Below, in pieces: positions 1-9,746 of a stretch of DNA of 22,959 bases. Numbering within the stretch: the stretch's first letter is position 1; each line of letters opens with the position of its first letter. Source of the stretch: Lingula anatina (Eukaryota > Brachiopoda > Lingulata > Lingulida > Lingulidae); assembly GCF_001039355.2 (NCBI RefSeq), contig NW_019773672.1, positions 1-22,959 on the forward strand. The letters run 5' to 3'. The notes beneath the pieces were generated by a model. That model did not search any database. It was not told where the DNA came from and worked only from the letters and a program-made list of their open reading frames with translations. The translations under genes were made by a program, and so were the position numbers.

Positions 1-532
1 GTGTAACCGCCAGCGCTAACGCTGGTGGTACAATAAATGAGAAAAAGATAAATAAATACAAGCCATGTTAATAAATAAAACAAAAATCAAACAAACACAC
101 ATAAGTCAAAAGAAAATAGAAAATCGTTAATGTTGAAGGTACACTTGAAATTGTTACATGAAGTTTTTCAAAATATTATCATTTTTTCTCTGTTTCTTTT
201 GTGAAATATTATACCTGGCTTCTTAATATCCCTCCATATTCCATATGACATGGCTTAAAACTGGCGAGCTTGATAATTTTTCTTTAAATGAGTCTTGCTT
301 TATTTTTTAAACCTAATCTAGTAATATAATTTGGGTTTAATATATATTATATAGTTTATACAATGGCTGTATAAACTTATCTGTTATTATAAGGGGAAAA
401 AATAATCAACAGTAGTTCAAAATGTTCCAAATTGTGTTATTTTTTTTTTTAATGAGGAAGGAGACTTCTCACCCCCTGACCCTCTAGCTAATCTGAATCC
501 ATCCATACTTAAAAACACCAAGCGTTAATGAC
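1..532. other. AT-rich 3' flank, no gene seen
   Basis: This stretch lies downstream of the minus-strand terminal exon that ends at 555. I see no open frame with splice signals or family motifs. It holds A/T runs and one perfect hairpin (353-377). Confidence 0.5.
353..377. repeat. Perfect 10-bp hairpin
   Basis: AGTTTATACA and its exact reverse complement TGTATAAACT are separated by a 5-base loop. The context is very AT-rich, so it could be the core of a small foldback element or chance. No role is assigned. Confidence 0.6.
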
Positions 533-538
533 TTTATT
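533..538 (-). terminator. Canonical AATAAA poly(A) signal
   Basis: Read on the minus strand this is GGAAATAAAG, 16 bases after the stop codon of the exon at 555-706. A canonical signal this close behind an in-frame stop supports that exon being the true end of a minus-strand gene. No cleavage site was determined. Confidence 0.55.
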
Positions 539-554
539 TCCTTATAAATTATGT

Positions 555-706
555 TCATTCAATCATCAGTAGTGAGGCAGGGGGCTTTTTAAGTGTTAAA
601 GAATTGAAGGCCTGATAGAATTCCTTCCATGATTCACCATGTTTCCTCTCCACCGCAGGTGCAATTGCGTTATCCCATTTTCTCTGGATGATATCATTCT
701 CGGTAT
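555..706 (-). CDS. Terminal exon of an unrecognised minus-strand gene
   Basis: The minus strand has a splice acceptor (pyrimidine-rich run ending GTTGCTAAG) followed by two bases, 49 open codons and TGA. The peptide begins TENDIIQRKWDNAIAPAVER and contains HGESWKEFYQAFNSL, with even composition, two Trp and no low complexity. It needs one base from the preceding exon, which matches the single base left over by the exon at 988-1038 and would create an Asn codon at the junction. AATAAA follows the stop. I do not recognise the family. The combination of acceptor, open frame, phase match and poly(A) signal makes a real terminal exon likely. A single-exon pseudogene is the main alternative. Confidence 0.55.
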
Positions 707-987
707 CTTAGCAACAAATGAAAACATTAGTCATGTGTGTCAAACAGCTCAATTGGATGAGGCAGAGATAATTGGATGATGGACCATTGTTGCTTTGCTT
801 ATTATTATCTGTGTAGGTTTTCAAAACATAATGCCCATTTAATTTTTGGAGTGTCAACCTAACATTATTTTTAATATTGGCATCACAGAGATAAACTACG
901 TTCGATAAACCTCCCAAAAATTTGATAAATTTATCCTGATGCTGTTTTGCTCTCAGTTTTATTGCAATGTAACACCACTGCTCTTAC

Positions 988-1038
988 TGCTATCTGATCC
1001 AAGTACTATCATAACACATGAATTCTTCATCCACAAAC
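988..1038 (-). CDS. Short internal exon, same minus-strand gene
   Basis: Two bases plus 16 codons plus one base on the minus strand, bounded by an acceptor (ACTTTTAAGTAG) and a good donor (GTAAGAG). The codons read LWMKNSCVMIVLGSDS, and the left-over A joins the next exon's AT to give Asn. Joined, the frame runs on as GSDSN followed by TENDIIQ. An in-frame stop immediately upstream of the acceptor means the exon cannot extend further. It is short, so chance is not excluded; the donor quality and the phase fit to 555-706 are the support. Confidence 0.4.
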
Positions 1039-1173
1039 CTACTTAAAAGTATTCTATCTGGAATTTTCGCGCCAAATCTAATTTTCCATGAGAGAAAAGC
1101 AATTTTCTTCGTTTAATGAATCATTGTCTGAGCCATCCCTGCACCTAGACCCAATGTTTTAGACCACTTCTAA

Positions 1174-1410
1174 TTACCTCCGCCAAGGAGGTTATGTTTT
1201 CACCCTTGTTTGTTTGTTTGTTTGTCTGTCTGTCTGTCTGTCATCAACATAACTCAAAAAGTTATGGACCGATTTTGATAAAGTTTTCAGGAACTGTAAG
1301 AAGTGGGCCAAGGAACAGATGATTATTTCTTGGTGGTGATCCGGATCAATAATCAATCAATAATCAATAATAATCAAAAATTGTCTGCACTCTCGGAGTG
1401 TTTTTCTAGT
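1174..1410 (+). mobile_element. Helentron-associated non-autonomous element (HINE type)
   Basis: The 5' end has a hairpin, ACCTCC-GCCAA-GGAGGT (1176-1192). It is followed by a TTTG/TCTG tetranucleotide tract (1205-1242) and a stretch reading AACTCAAAAAGTTATGGACC. The 3' end has the hairpin CACTC-TCG-GAGTG (1388-1400), then TTTTT and CTAG. A 3' hairpin followed by CTAG with no target duplication is the hallmark of Helitron-class elements, and an internal tetranucleotide array is typical of the HINE subgroup (DINE-1, mollusc pearl elements). About 237 bp, with no coding capacity. It sits in the intergenic or intronic DNA of the minus-strand gene. Confidence 0.75.
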
Positions 1411-2273
1411 TATATAATTAAATCCTAAAGGACTGCCCAGTCACTTAGACTGCCATGTACACCTTTCAGAAGGAAATATCCTGATCAGGTACTTTTGTTT
1501 GAGGGGTTTTATCATTTATGAATTGTGGATTGGGAAACATAATCGGTATCTTTGCAGGATATCTAGTAATAAATATATGACTTTGTCACATTTTTCAGAT
1601 TTTGATTATTAAGTCTTTATAAGAACAGGTTTAAAATCTTATAAATGGCTTGGTTGATTTTTTTTAAAGAGCAAGTTCATCTCGGTACAGCCACTGTATT
1701 TTCACAATGAATGGTTTTGTCCTGTGCAAGTAAAATACAACAAGACAACATGATGTTATAAAATTAATCACCCATAGCGCTCATTCATTCATATGAACCA
1801 GATCCATTATAAAAAAAAAACACACTATAATGAGACCACATAATCCGTGCCGTACATAAATGGCAAACAAGTCACGTAATGTAAAATAATGAAGAAGTCC
1901 TTTGTGACGGACCCATGATGTTCCTTTGTCCCCAGTGAAACTGTAATGATGCCAAACATAATAACTTGACGTGTGTCACGCCTGACAGGTACTTCACAAT
2001 TCGTCTGCCAGCGCTGCAGACGGGAAAGGACTAAGGAGGGCATGCTTAATGGTTTGTGGAAAGTCACAGGCAATTTTTCACAATCCAGGTGACAAACAGT
2101 AGTTTCTTTTTCTTTCCTTCATTTTGTCTTTGTTTCGTTGTGTTTTTTTTTTTCTTTTGCTTAAGTGGTCCTCCACCGAGTCAACCAATGACACATTCAG
2201 GACAAAATAACGACATAATCCAAAACATTGTTTACTTGGAGATACCTGTAGAATATTGCTCTAAAAGTACTAC

Positions 2274-2298
2274 CTGAAGAAGACTGCTTTAAAAACAC
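2274..2298 (-). CDS. Speculative 25-nt micro-exon
   Basis: On the minus strand CACTTGACAG precedes 25 open bases (VFLKQSSS plus one base) and a GTAGTA donor. It starts in phase 0 and leaves one base. That is exactly the phase change needed to link the exon at 4857-4922 (ends phase 0) to 988-1038 (needs two bases). The phase match is suggestive, but a run this short occurs by chance. Confidence 0.15.
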
Positions 2299-2851
2299 CT
2301 GTCAAGTGAGATCAGGCTTCGTCTATTTTCCCCCCCAAGTTCTTACATGGTTTTTAATCGGCCTGCACACAATAAACTTCTCGTCTTTTCAATTTTGGAA
2401 TTTTACTCAAAACTTCAAGCAACAGACATAGTGTGCCAAAATTTAAGACTGAAAGATTCCAGTGATCCTTAATGCCATTTGCACTTTTACATTTCCAACA
2501 GTAAAATGTAGTCTTTTATCCTATGTACAGTAATTTTAAAGTTCAAGCAGCAGTCTCATTAAAACAAATAGCATTTTATTATTGTTGCAATGTTCTTATC
2601 ATTTAATGCACAAATTCAACCCAATGGGTTGTAATTTTAATAAATTATTATTATCAATATTATTATTAACTTGGAACATTGTGATGGTGACAGTGTGACT
2701 CAGCATTTGTGCAGGGCATGTCTTTGTCTACTTTCCATAATTCTAATTTCATTAATGGTTCTAGATCTTAAATGCCATTGAACAATTCATGTTAATTCAA
2801 AATGTGCATGTCTGGATCTGTATGTTGAAGTCTTGCCACAGCAATAAAACA

Positions 2852-2956
2852 GTAAATAAATAATACAAATAAATAAATAAACAAATAAACACATAAATGA
2901 ATAAATAAATAATGAAAACAAAATAAGATTTAAAAAAAATAAATAAATAAATAAAA
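2852..2956. repeat. Degenerate AAAT/AAAC tetranucleotide tract
   Basis: AAATAAAT-type units dominate about 105 bp, interrupted by AAAC and ATGA variants and a short A-run. Open frames crossing it on the minus strand (2797-3044) are rich in Leu, Ile, Phe and Tyr only because of the repeat. Confidence 0.7.
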
Positions 2957-3328
2957 GTGTGTATGTATAATAAATGCACTGCAGTTCAACACCTGAAAGG
3001 AAGAATACAAGATTAAACAAGATCATTTGAGAAATAATAAACAAAAATAATAAATAAATTTTAAAAAATGATACATTGAAATGACATGTAGTGTTAATTT
3101 ATCTGTTCTTTATCTATAAAAGTTGAATGGTTTTTCTGTAAAAGTTAAATGTCAAAGTGATAGAGACAAGTTGAACATTTTATTTACTTGAAACAGAAAA
3201 TGCTAATGTTTTAATCAAAGTATAACTAAAATTAAGCTAAAGTATAGATACAAAAGCGAGCAGAGATACAAGCTTAAGCCTTGTACACAGACTCACATGC
3301 ATTTACAACATAATAGCTACAGTCACAT

Positions 3329-3427
3329 AAGGTGTGTTCAGACTAGGTCAACATGTACACCAGTATCAGTCAGTGACGCAATCTTGACATAAACCAGTGC
3401 TACACTGACTCTGTCTAAGCACACCTT
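3329..3427. mobile_element. 99-bp foldback MITE
   Basis: The left end AAGGTGTGTTCAGAC and the reverse complement of the right end, AAGGTGTGCTTAGAC, match with one or two differences. The similarity continues imperfectly inward for about 36 bp, so nearly the whole element is an inverted repeat. No clear target-site duplication is visible. Non-coding; the transposase family is unknown. Confidence 0.6.
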
Positions 3428-4081
3428 CAAAAATTCCCATTAGTGAAGATTTTGAAGAGATTCATTTTAAATGGAGATAATGAATTTTTGGAAAACTAGT
3501 AACTTTTTTTTCTTTTTTAACCTGGTATACTGCACAGTTTGCCATGATCGGAGACAGACTGGACCCCAAATCAACTTTTTTCTGCATCTTTTTCAATTTT
3601 GACTTTTATAACTTTCAAATATTAATATATTCCATTCAATTATGACAAATTAAGAAAGTTCCAGGACTTGATGAGGGGCTATCACTAAAGATACTGCATC
3701 AGGGGTCCATTTTGAAATAAAAATCTTTTTACTGGTAATTTTCAAGGGTAATTTTGAAAAGGATCCATGATTTTTTTCTATGCAAAGCTGAAATATTTAG
3801 CAATCTTTTGAGAATCTTTTTTAAATACCCAATACACCACTCCTTACTAGGTCCATTTTAATTTTAATCATTTTGATTAAATAGTACTTCTTGATTTTGA
3901 TTGTTGTATTTGAATGATCTAAACAAATTACTGGAAATTAAACTAAAAAATAAAAAACAAATAAATAAAAATCCACTAATGAATATCTTAGTGAGGTGTG
4001 TAGCGTGAGATGATATCCACAATTTCGAAAGTAGACAATCCACAAAAATCTAGATCTAGTCATGACTTCTACAGCTCTAAA

Positions 4082-4384
4082 CTATGAGAATAAAATCACA
4101 CATGCGGGCAAGCTGATATTACTACTGATACTGAATGGGAATCGCACAGCTCTGGTATTTTCAGCCGTGCTGTTATACCATGTCCAACCATGTGAGTCTG
4201 GTCTAGTATAGGGTTCTACACTAAAACCCTGTTCGATATGACCAACCAAATGCGCACGTACCGTATAAAAGTTGGAGGCCGGGTTTTTAGATCGTAGGTA
4301 CGCCTCCTCTAGTGGGGAGGTGGACTCTATGTCGCAGTAACTTGTATAGGGCCACACCCCCTCTGCTTGCGTCCTGGCTGTCAT
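4082..4384 (-). other. GC-richer patch with a 100-codon open frame
   Basis: About 4140-4400 is clearly richer in G and C than its flanks and carries an uninterrupted minus-strand frame, Met to stop. It contains SYCDIESTSPLEEAYL and HGWTWYN, with no recognisable family, no signal peptide and no membrane segment. The + strand also holds a small hairpin (CCTCC...GGAGG near 4303-4320). It could be a single-exon gene, a fragment of a dispersed repeat, or chance. It lies between exons of the minus-strand gene, but its stop codons prevent it from being a simple internal exon. Confidence 0.2.
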
Positions 4385-4856
4385 GGGGTTAACCCGCGGT
4401 GCTTGCTACGAGAGGAATAAATAATTACTGGCCACTGATTGGTCAATTTATTAGAAAAATGAGGGGCAAAATTGACATGGGCTTAATATCTGTGATGTCA
4501 TTGCTGGCCATTTTGGCTGTAACTGATGGGACCCAATATTCCTTGGTCTATAGATTTTGAATAAAGTGAGAATGAAAAATAAAAAGGTGGTCTCCTCTNG
4601 CTTAGAAATGTGTTTAGGAGCTAAACACTGTTTTTACAGTGTATGATAACTATTAATGCACGCACAATTTTCATCATATACTTGTGTTTATACATGTATA
4701 TAGGGGTACATGGTATGCCCAAAAGTAAGATATACAGCTGCACGGCTTGATTGGTGTAGTTAAAACAGGGGAAATCATTACAATTACCTTTGTACCCAGC
4801 TCTCATTTACATTGAGTTTCATTAAATATGCAATGCATACATAAAACTTAATTTAC

Positions 4857-4922
4857 CTCATCTGTTAGAAACTGTTTGGTCGTTTCCAATTCAACACTTT
4901 CAAATATTAAAAATATCGGCGA
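4857..4922 (-). CDS. Internal exon (66 nt), minus-strand gene
   Basis: The minus strand shows TTTGTAG, then 22 codons, then a GTAAAT donor. The peptide is SPIFLIFESVELETTK followed by QFLTDE. It begins and ends between codons (phase 0/0), so it joins the exon at 5889-5970, which also ends in phase 0. A second possible acceptor (GAAAG) lies inside at about 4896, but it would require a different phase upstream. The sequence is unrecognised; hydrophobic then acidic, consistent with a globular domain. Confidence 0.42.
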
Positions 4923-5196
4923 CTACAAACTTAATTTTTGTCCTGAGTTTCCCATCATTAACACTTCCCCCACTCTGCTTAACGCTATATAAAATACGAA
5001 ATAAGTATTTTGGGAGTTTTTTATTTAACTTACGGTTAGATTACGGTGCTGCAAAAGATCTCGCACCTAGCATCCAGATCAAAGATGCTGAAGCACAAAT
5101 GCTAACTTCACATTTCGTGAGCGCATAGCCCTGGCTAACATACAAGCAAACTCAGCTGTACCTAAGTATTTTGTTACTGCTCATATTATGTTAGTG

Positions 5197-5244
<48 letters not shown>

Positions 5245-5888
5245 TCTTAAATCCATAATAAAAGCGTTATGTAGACTTCAGAAGATACATGCGATAATTA
5301 AGTATGTAAGTAAATTGTTAACATTTTATTTATATGAGCTTAACATACTACAGACTTGACATTTTATATGAAATATATCGGTTTCAAAGGTATTTTTCCC
5401 AATCTATTACTAGATATGCAAATGGAGAAGTGTGTCGTCAGGTGTGTCGCTATGAATTAACTTACTACCATGTCTGTTGCACTGCTGCGTTGTGTAATAT
5501 GCAGTAATTTAATTGGGTAATGCTCATTTGGGCATTCAAAGAAGTATCCATATGTCCGCAACTACTGCATAGAAGAATTTTAAATTTTGCACGTGAGTGG
5601 TCGGTTTTGCAGTGCGTAAAATGAGCTAAGTAGAGTTTTACAAAATCAGTTTGTGGCGCGAGAAAGACAGACATTGCCAGGCAGATTATTGTGCCAAACG
5701 GGCCGGTCCGCACAGTTTTAAAGAGTTATCCCCAGACTCCTGTACCAAGACAGAGATTACACCCAATGTATCGAAATCTTAATACCAGGGTACAGGACTC
5801 ACTGTCCTTTCAGATATGCTGCTGCAACTAAACACTACCCTAAGTGCCAGAGCAACGTAAAAATTTAGCTTGTAAATATTAAATATAC
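4923..5888. other. Intron between exons 5889-5970 and 4857-4922
   Basis: Contains the ATA microsatellite at 5196-5243. A minus-strand open frame at 5465-5713 overlaps an exon-like segment near 5457-5556, which I do not accept because its phase would break the flanking joins. No repeat family was recognised in the rest. Confidence 0.4.
5196..5243. repeat. (ATA)n microsatellite
   Basis: Uninterrupted ATA/AAT units for about 48 bp. Simple-sequence DNA inside a presumed intron; likely length-variable. Confidence 0.95.
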
Positions 5889-5970
5889 CTTGGAGTCATT
5901 TTTACTAGCTCTGAGGTACAGCGGCCATGTAAGGCTTCCGTCAATCAAATAGAATTGCTCCGCAGTGAAT
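5889..5970 (-). CDS. Internal exon (82 nt), minus-strand gene
   Basis: A long pyrimidine-rich tract ending CAACTGCAG precedes one base and 27 codons, and then a GTATAT donor. The codons start FTAEQFYLIDGSLTWPLY and end SKNDSK. The single leading A completes an Arg codon with the AG left over by exon 10770-10877, giving ELWPKH-R-FTAEQF across the junction. It ends in phase 0, matching 4857-4922. Composition and the two clean phase joins argue strongly for coding. The product is not recognised. Confidence 0.55.
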
Positions 5971-6694
5971 CTGCAGTTGAATGTCACCAGACCAAAATGA
6001 AACGTAAAACAAATTTAATTCTGCTTTATTTAATTTTATTTGCTGTATTTAAGATGTAAAGTGAAAAAATAAATAATATTCTTCGAAAAGAAAAGATATA
6101 TCCAATGTTTTTGTATTTTTTGCTTATCAAAGAACATTTAGTCCTGAGATATACACGTGCACAATACACGTGCTTGCCGTGTGCCAAATTTGACAGCTAC
6201 ACTGTATGCCCGATACCACTATAAGGGCTGCGCAATGGCTACACCAAAAACAGTTTTTACAGCAGAATGTTGCTTGTATTGTGGCACTGACCTTCGACTG
6301 CAAAATATTTTCAATTCAAACTTCTAATTCCGGGTCAGGCACTATAATTGCTTCTTGTCTCGTCTGCACGAGATAACTTCAGTGCAAGGCGGGAAAGGCA
6401 GCTCCAGGCGGCCAAACCTGTGACGTACGAGACTTATGATTTCCAAATATGGATCCAGGCGGACACAACTGTGGCGTGTGACTTCCAAATATGGAAGCGC
6501 CCCAGGCAGAATTTTGAAGAAGAACGTCCCCGAGTTGCCGCTGTTCGCTAGAGCCTGGTATTGCCGGGTATTATATGGGTTATATATGAAATCAAGATCG
6601 AGCTGGCAATACCGGAATCTAGAACCTAGGGTACTAAACACAAACCATCCATACCGTTCAGTACGAGGGAGAAATTGCCACTAGGACGCGTTTT
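5971..6694. other. Intron start; CpG-richer repeat-derived DNA at 6340-6690
   Basis: Two CACTGTG-like-free but exact CACGTG hexamers lie at 6154-6159 and 6167-6172 within a tandem TACACGTGC. A 17-bp direct repeat (TGAYTTCCAAATATGGA) occurs at 6437 and 6479, 42 bp apart, so a plus-strand frame repeats DFQIW at 14-residue spacing. An inverted pair GGTATTGCC / GGCAATACC lies at about 6557 and 6605. Open frames on both strands are probably by-products of old mobile DNA; none has a family signature. Confidence 0.35.
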
Positions 6695-7245
6695 TCAAGG
6701 ACCTTTTCGAACACCAGACTGGTTTTAGCAGACGACCTCTAGGGAAACCACTGTTAACAGCAAAACTTCGTCTTCTGTTTCTGTAATGAATTGGAGACCA
6801 TAACCGTTTCTGGGTAGAACACTAAAACCCCGTGGCTTTCTTTATTGAGGTCAGATTACACATATACCGCTCAGTCTGAGAACCACTTGACTATCATTGA
6901 ATAGGGGGCACCATAGGAAAACAATTTTAGGTTGCACGATAAGATTGCCGGTTCACACCGAGTAATTTTAATAGCAGATAACTTCCTGAACCAAGGGAAT
7001 AAGCAGCTACCTTAGTCAAGTCATCAAAATCGTTATATTTGAAGAGCATTGGCAATATGTGGGTAGTTATTACTCGCCGAATCAACGGCCTTCATGTACT
7101 ACAATAACACTGGACCAAATTGGACACGTTTTGAAAGATGTCTGGTATGTTATTCCAGATGAAACTCTAACAATCTATCCCAAGGAATGCCTTGACGCTT
7201 TAGAGCCCTGGTAGCAGCAAGATGAGGTCCGGCGTAACAACGACC
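6695..7245 (+). pseudogene. Degenerate Tc1-like transposase
   Basis: A plus-strand frame near 6715-6780 reads TGFSRRPLGKPLLTAKLRLL, matching the conserved Tc1-family segment between the helix-turn-helix region and the DDE domain. Near 6785 an NWRP-like piece follows. Near 7130-7235 the C-terminal pattern of Tc1 transposases is visible: IP-DET, then NLSQGMP, then RFRALVAAR. Stops and frameshifts interrupt every part. Intact members are about 340 residues; this is an old, inactive remnant. It lies in the 4.8-kb intron of the minus-strand gene, in the opposite orientation. Terminal inverted repeats were not found. Confidence 0.7.
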
Positions 7246-7504
7246 AATGCTGTGACTAGACACTGACATCAGGGTCCTTTGTGGGGCGTCACACTTATTC
7301 GGAATCAGCAGGAATCAAGCAGAACCAGCCGGGAGGAAGAATTTTCAAAGTTCGTACTACATTCGGGAAGAATTTTCAAATTGACTTAAATTCTTGTAAG
7401 AATGCCGTTGGAATATTCAGAATGCGCTTGAATCCGCCTGGAATGATTCGTGCACACTTCGACTGTATTAGCTCTCGAGTGTAGTTGGAAAAGTAGGAAT
7501 ATCG

Positions 7505-9328
7505 ATAAAAAAAATAATAATAATTTATTTTTCTATGGCGCATTCCATTAAAAATATCAATGCGCCTTACAACATTCACTTAAAAGAGCTAAATATCACA
7601 ATACTAGTATAAGAACACATTACAATTTTAAAGGACTAAGAACTAATTTAAAGAACCAATTATTTCATATTCTAAAATGATAAGAAAGTAAAGTGACAAC
7701 ATTTAAAATTAATCATAAAATTACAGTACACCTTATTAAAAACTAAAATTAACTATATGATAGTTACTGATAAGCTATTCTAAAAATATGAGTATGAGTC
7801 TTCAAAAGCTTTTTAAAAGTATCTATGTCACCTGCTGCTCGTATTTCAGAGGGTAAGGTGTTCCAAACTTCGGGTGCATATAACATAAATGCCCTTTCAC
7901 CGTAAAATTTACCAGCTTTTTTCTCTAAGACACTGTGTTCTAAAAGTAAATGACTAAAAATTGAAGACCTGGTAACTCTTCCATGCTGATGTTGCTTCAT
8001 AAGTTCTGAGATAAAGTGGTTTATTCTCAGTGACTGCTTTAAAAATGACACACACAATTTTAAATAAAATTCTCTCACTTAATGGAAGCCAGTGAAGTTT
8101 GTTCAGATGATTTTTGCCTCAACCATATAAGAGACTGTTGCAATAATCAAGCTTAGAAGTAATGAAAGCATGGACTAGTTTTTCAGTTGAAGTTTTGTCC
8201 AGTAAGTCACGTATCTTACTAATTCGCCAAAGTGAGTATGATGCCGATTTGCAAATTTCAGAGATCCGTCTATCCTTAGTTGCATACTGATCAAAGGTGA
8301 CACCTAAGTCTTTCACATAGCTAGATGGATTGATGTTGACACCACCGATACAAATATCAGATTTCATTGTATTTCCACTGTCTGGCTTAGACCTTGATGT
8401 AAACCATATTAGTTCAGTTTTTCCATCATTTAGTGCTAGCATATTTGTTTTCATCCAATTCCGGATCTCAGCTAGACAAGTTTCTATTGAGGTGATAGCC
8501 ATGGAGCGATTACTTTCACTTTTGACATAAATTTGAGTGTCATCAGCAAAAATGACAGTGTTGAGACCATGTTTAACTATAATGTCTTCTATTGGTAGCA
8601 TATACAATGAGAAGAGCAATGGACCTAGCACAGACCCCTGAGGGACACCATACTCTAAAATAGTGGGTTCTGATAGCAACGACTCAATTGACACCTTTTG
8701 TGTTCGATCTTTTAGATATGAGGTTAACCAATTAAGTGCTAAATCATTTACTCCAAATCGGTACTGTAGTCTGTGCAGAAGTATGTTGTGGTCAATGGTG
8801 TCGAATGCAGCAGACAGATCTAAAAGGATTAAATAACATCTTTTTGTCTGTCCAAGGAATGCATGATGTCATTATGAACCCTTATAGGAGAGCTGTTTCT
8901 GTGCTTTGTCCTTCTCTATAAGTTGATTGAAACCTGCCATATAGACTGTTATGAGCTAGATAGTTATTCAGTTGTATACATGCCATTTTCTCAAGAAACT
9001 TCCCTAAGAAGGGCAAGTTTGATATTGGTCCATAATTTTTAAACACTTGTTTGCACAGGCCTTGTTTTTCTAACAAGGGTCTAACAATTGCTGTTTTGCA
9101 GTTGGATGGGAAGATGCCTGTTGTAAAAGAGAGATTCACTATCTTTAAAATAACTGGGGCCAGAACAGTAATGCACTCTTTGATAATATGTGTTGGCACA
9201 GGATCTAAGGCAGAAGATTTAGAATTCATGCTTATCAATAATGCTAAAACATCTTCTTCTGATACAGGTGAAAATTCAGTCAATACTGCATGAGTACAGG
9301 TAATGATGTCAGATTGAAATCAGCATAT
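7505..9328 (-). mobile_element. 5'-truncated CR1/L2-type LINE
   Basis: Minus-strand non-LTR retrotransposon. It contains the reverse transcriptase, the C-terminal region typical of the clade and a 3' UTR that ends in a GGCGCATT...AATGCGCC hairpin and an ATT-rich tail (about 7505-7580). That tail structure is characteristic of CR1/L2 relatives. The endonuclease and ORF1 are missing, so it is truncated at its 5' end. It lies in the same orientation as the surrounding minus-strand gene, inside one of its introns. No target-site duplication was recognised. Confidence 0.85.
7764..9325 (-). pseudogene. LINE reverse transcriptase ORF, broken
   Basis: Reading down the minus strand: fingers region with SSALDPVPTHIIKE and NYGPISNLPFLGKFLEK (about 9000-9240), then QSTETALL; motif A FDTIDH (about 8790-8825); GVPQGSVLGPLLF (about 8610-8650); the catalytic FADD (8539-8550); then ERAFMLYAPEVWNTLPSEIR near the C-terminus (about 7830-7890). 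Damage: a frameshift near 8882, a second near 8838, a TGA at 8116-8118, loss of about 25 codons between HLNKL and HWLPLSERI, and a frame change near 8045. The key Asp residues survive, but the frame does not, so it is inactive. Confidence 0.85.
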
Positions 9329-9746
9329 TTAGAATACACTTCTAACACCGTACGAGTGTAGTTTGATTGCTGCCTGAAATGGGATTTCGGCAGCCATTGA
9401 GATGCATTCGAGTTGCATTCCCGCTCACTCTAGTAGGATTTGAAGTGACTTGCCATTTCGGTTCTCCCCTCCCTCGAACGAGATCAGAATGTTTCGAACG
9501 CTGTCGGAATGCCCTAAGAATATTTAGAATGCACTCATAGTGCAGTTAGAATACACTTACAGTAGAATGCCATTCGATATTTGTCCACTTGGAATACACT
9601 TCGATGTTTTGAGCCTGAGAAAAACATTCGGGCCGGCGACAAGAATGGTTAAAATATTTGGAATGCACTCAGAAATTTTAGAATGCTCTTTAAATGTCCA
9701 GGAACGTACAAACCATTGCTCATTCCGCCACTAGTGTGACGGGGCC

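Larger units (their letters stand above)
1411..3328. other. Intron-like AT-rich DNA, no confident gene
   Basis: Presumed intron of the minus-strand gene. It contains a possible 25-base micro-exon (2274-2298), an AAAT-rich tract (2852-2956), and an open frame at 1825-2073 whose only support is one acceptor-like CCCGTCTGCAG. Nothing else is supportable. Confidence 0.4.
7283..9746. mobile_element. Inverted-repeat DNA element, split by a LINE
   Basis: The left end (7283-7309) reads GGGGCGTCACACTTATTCGG and the reverse complement of the right end (9718-9746) reads GGCCCCGTCACACTAGTGGC; both continue into GGAAT-AGC. Subtracting the LINE inserted at about 7505-9328, the host element would be roughly 640 bp. 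Both surviving parts are built from reiterated GAATGC/GCATTC motifs. No transposase frame is present. No clean target duplication was seen, so superfamily is left open (Harbinger-like or P-like ends are possible). Confidence 0.6.

Noticed and set aside
1825-2073. 82-codon minus frame behind a good acceptor-like CCCGTCTGCAG, with an FHWG word in another frame hinting at carbonic anhydrase
   Set aside because: No other carbonic anhydrase motif, no convincing donor, and early stops in the FHWG frame.
2787-3044. Hydrophobic minus-strand frames resembling membrane segments
   Set aside because: Produced by translating an AAAT-rich tract.
5457-5556. Exon-like minus-strand segment (acceptor CTTCTATGCAG, donor near GTAGTAAG, peptide SCGHMDTSLNAQ)
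   Set aside because: Its 2/2 phase cannot be inserted between exons 5889-5970 and 4857-4922, which join directly in phase 0.
8330-9293. Plus-strand frames across the LINE
   Set aside because: Antisense shadows of the reverse transcriptase frame.
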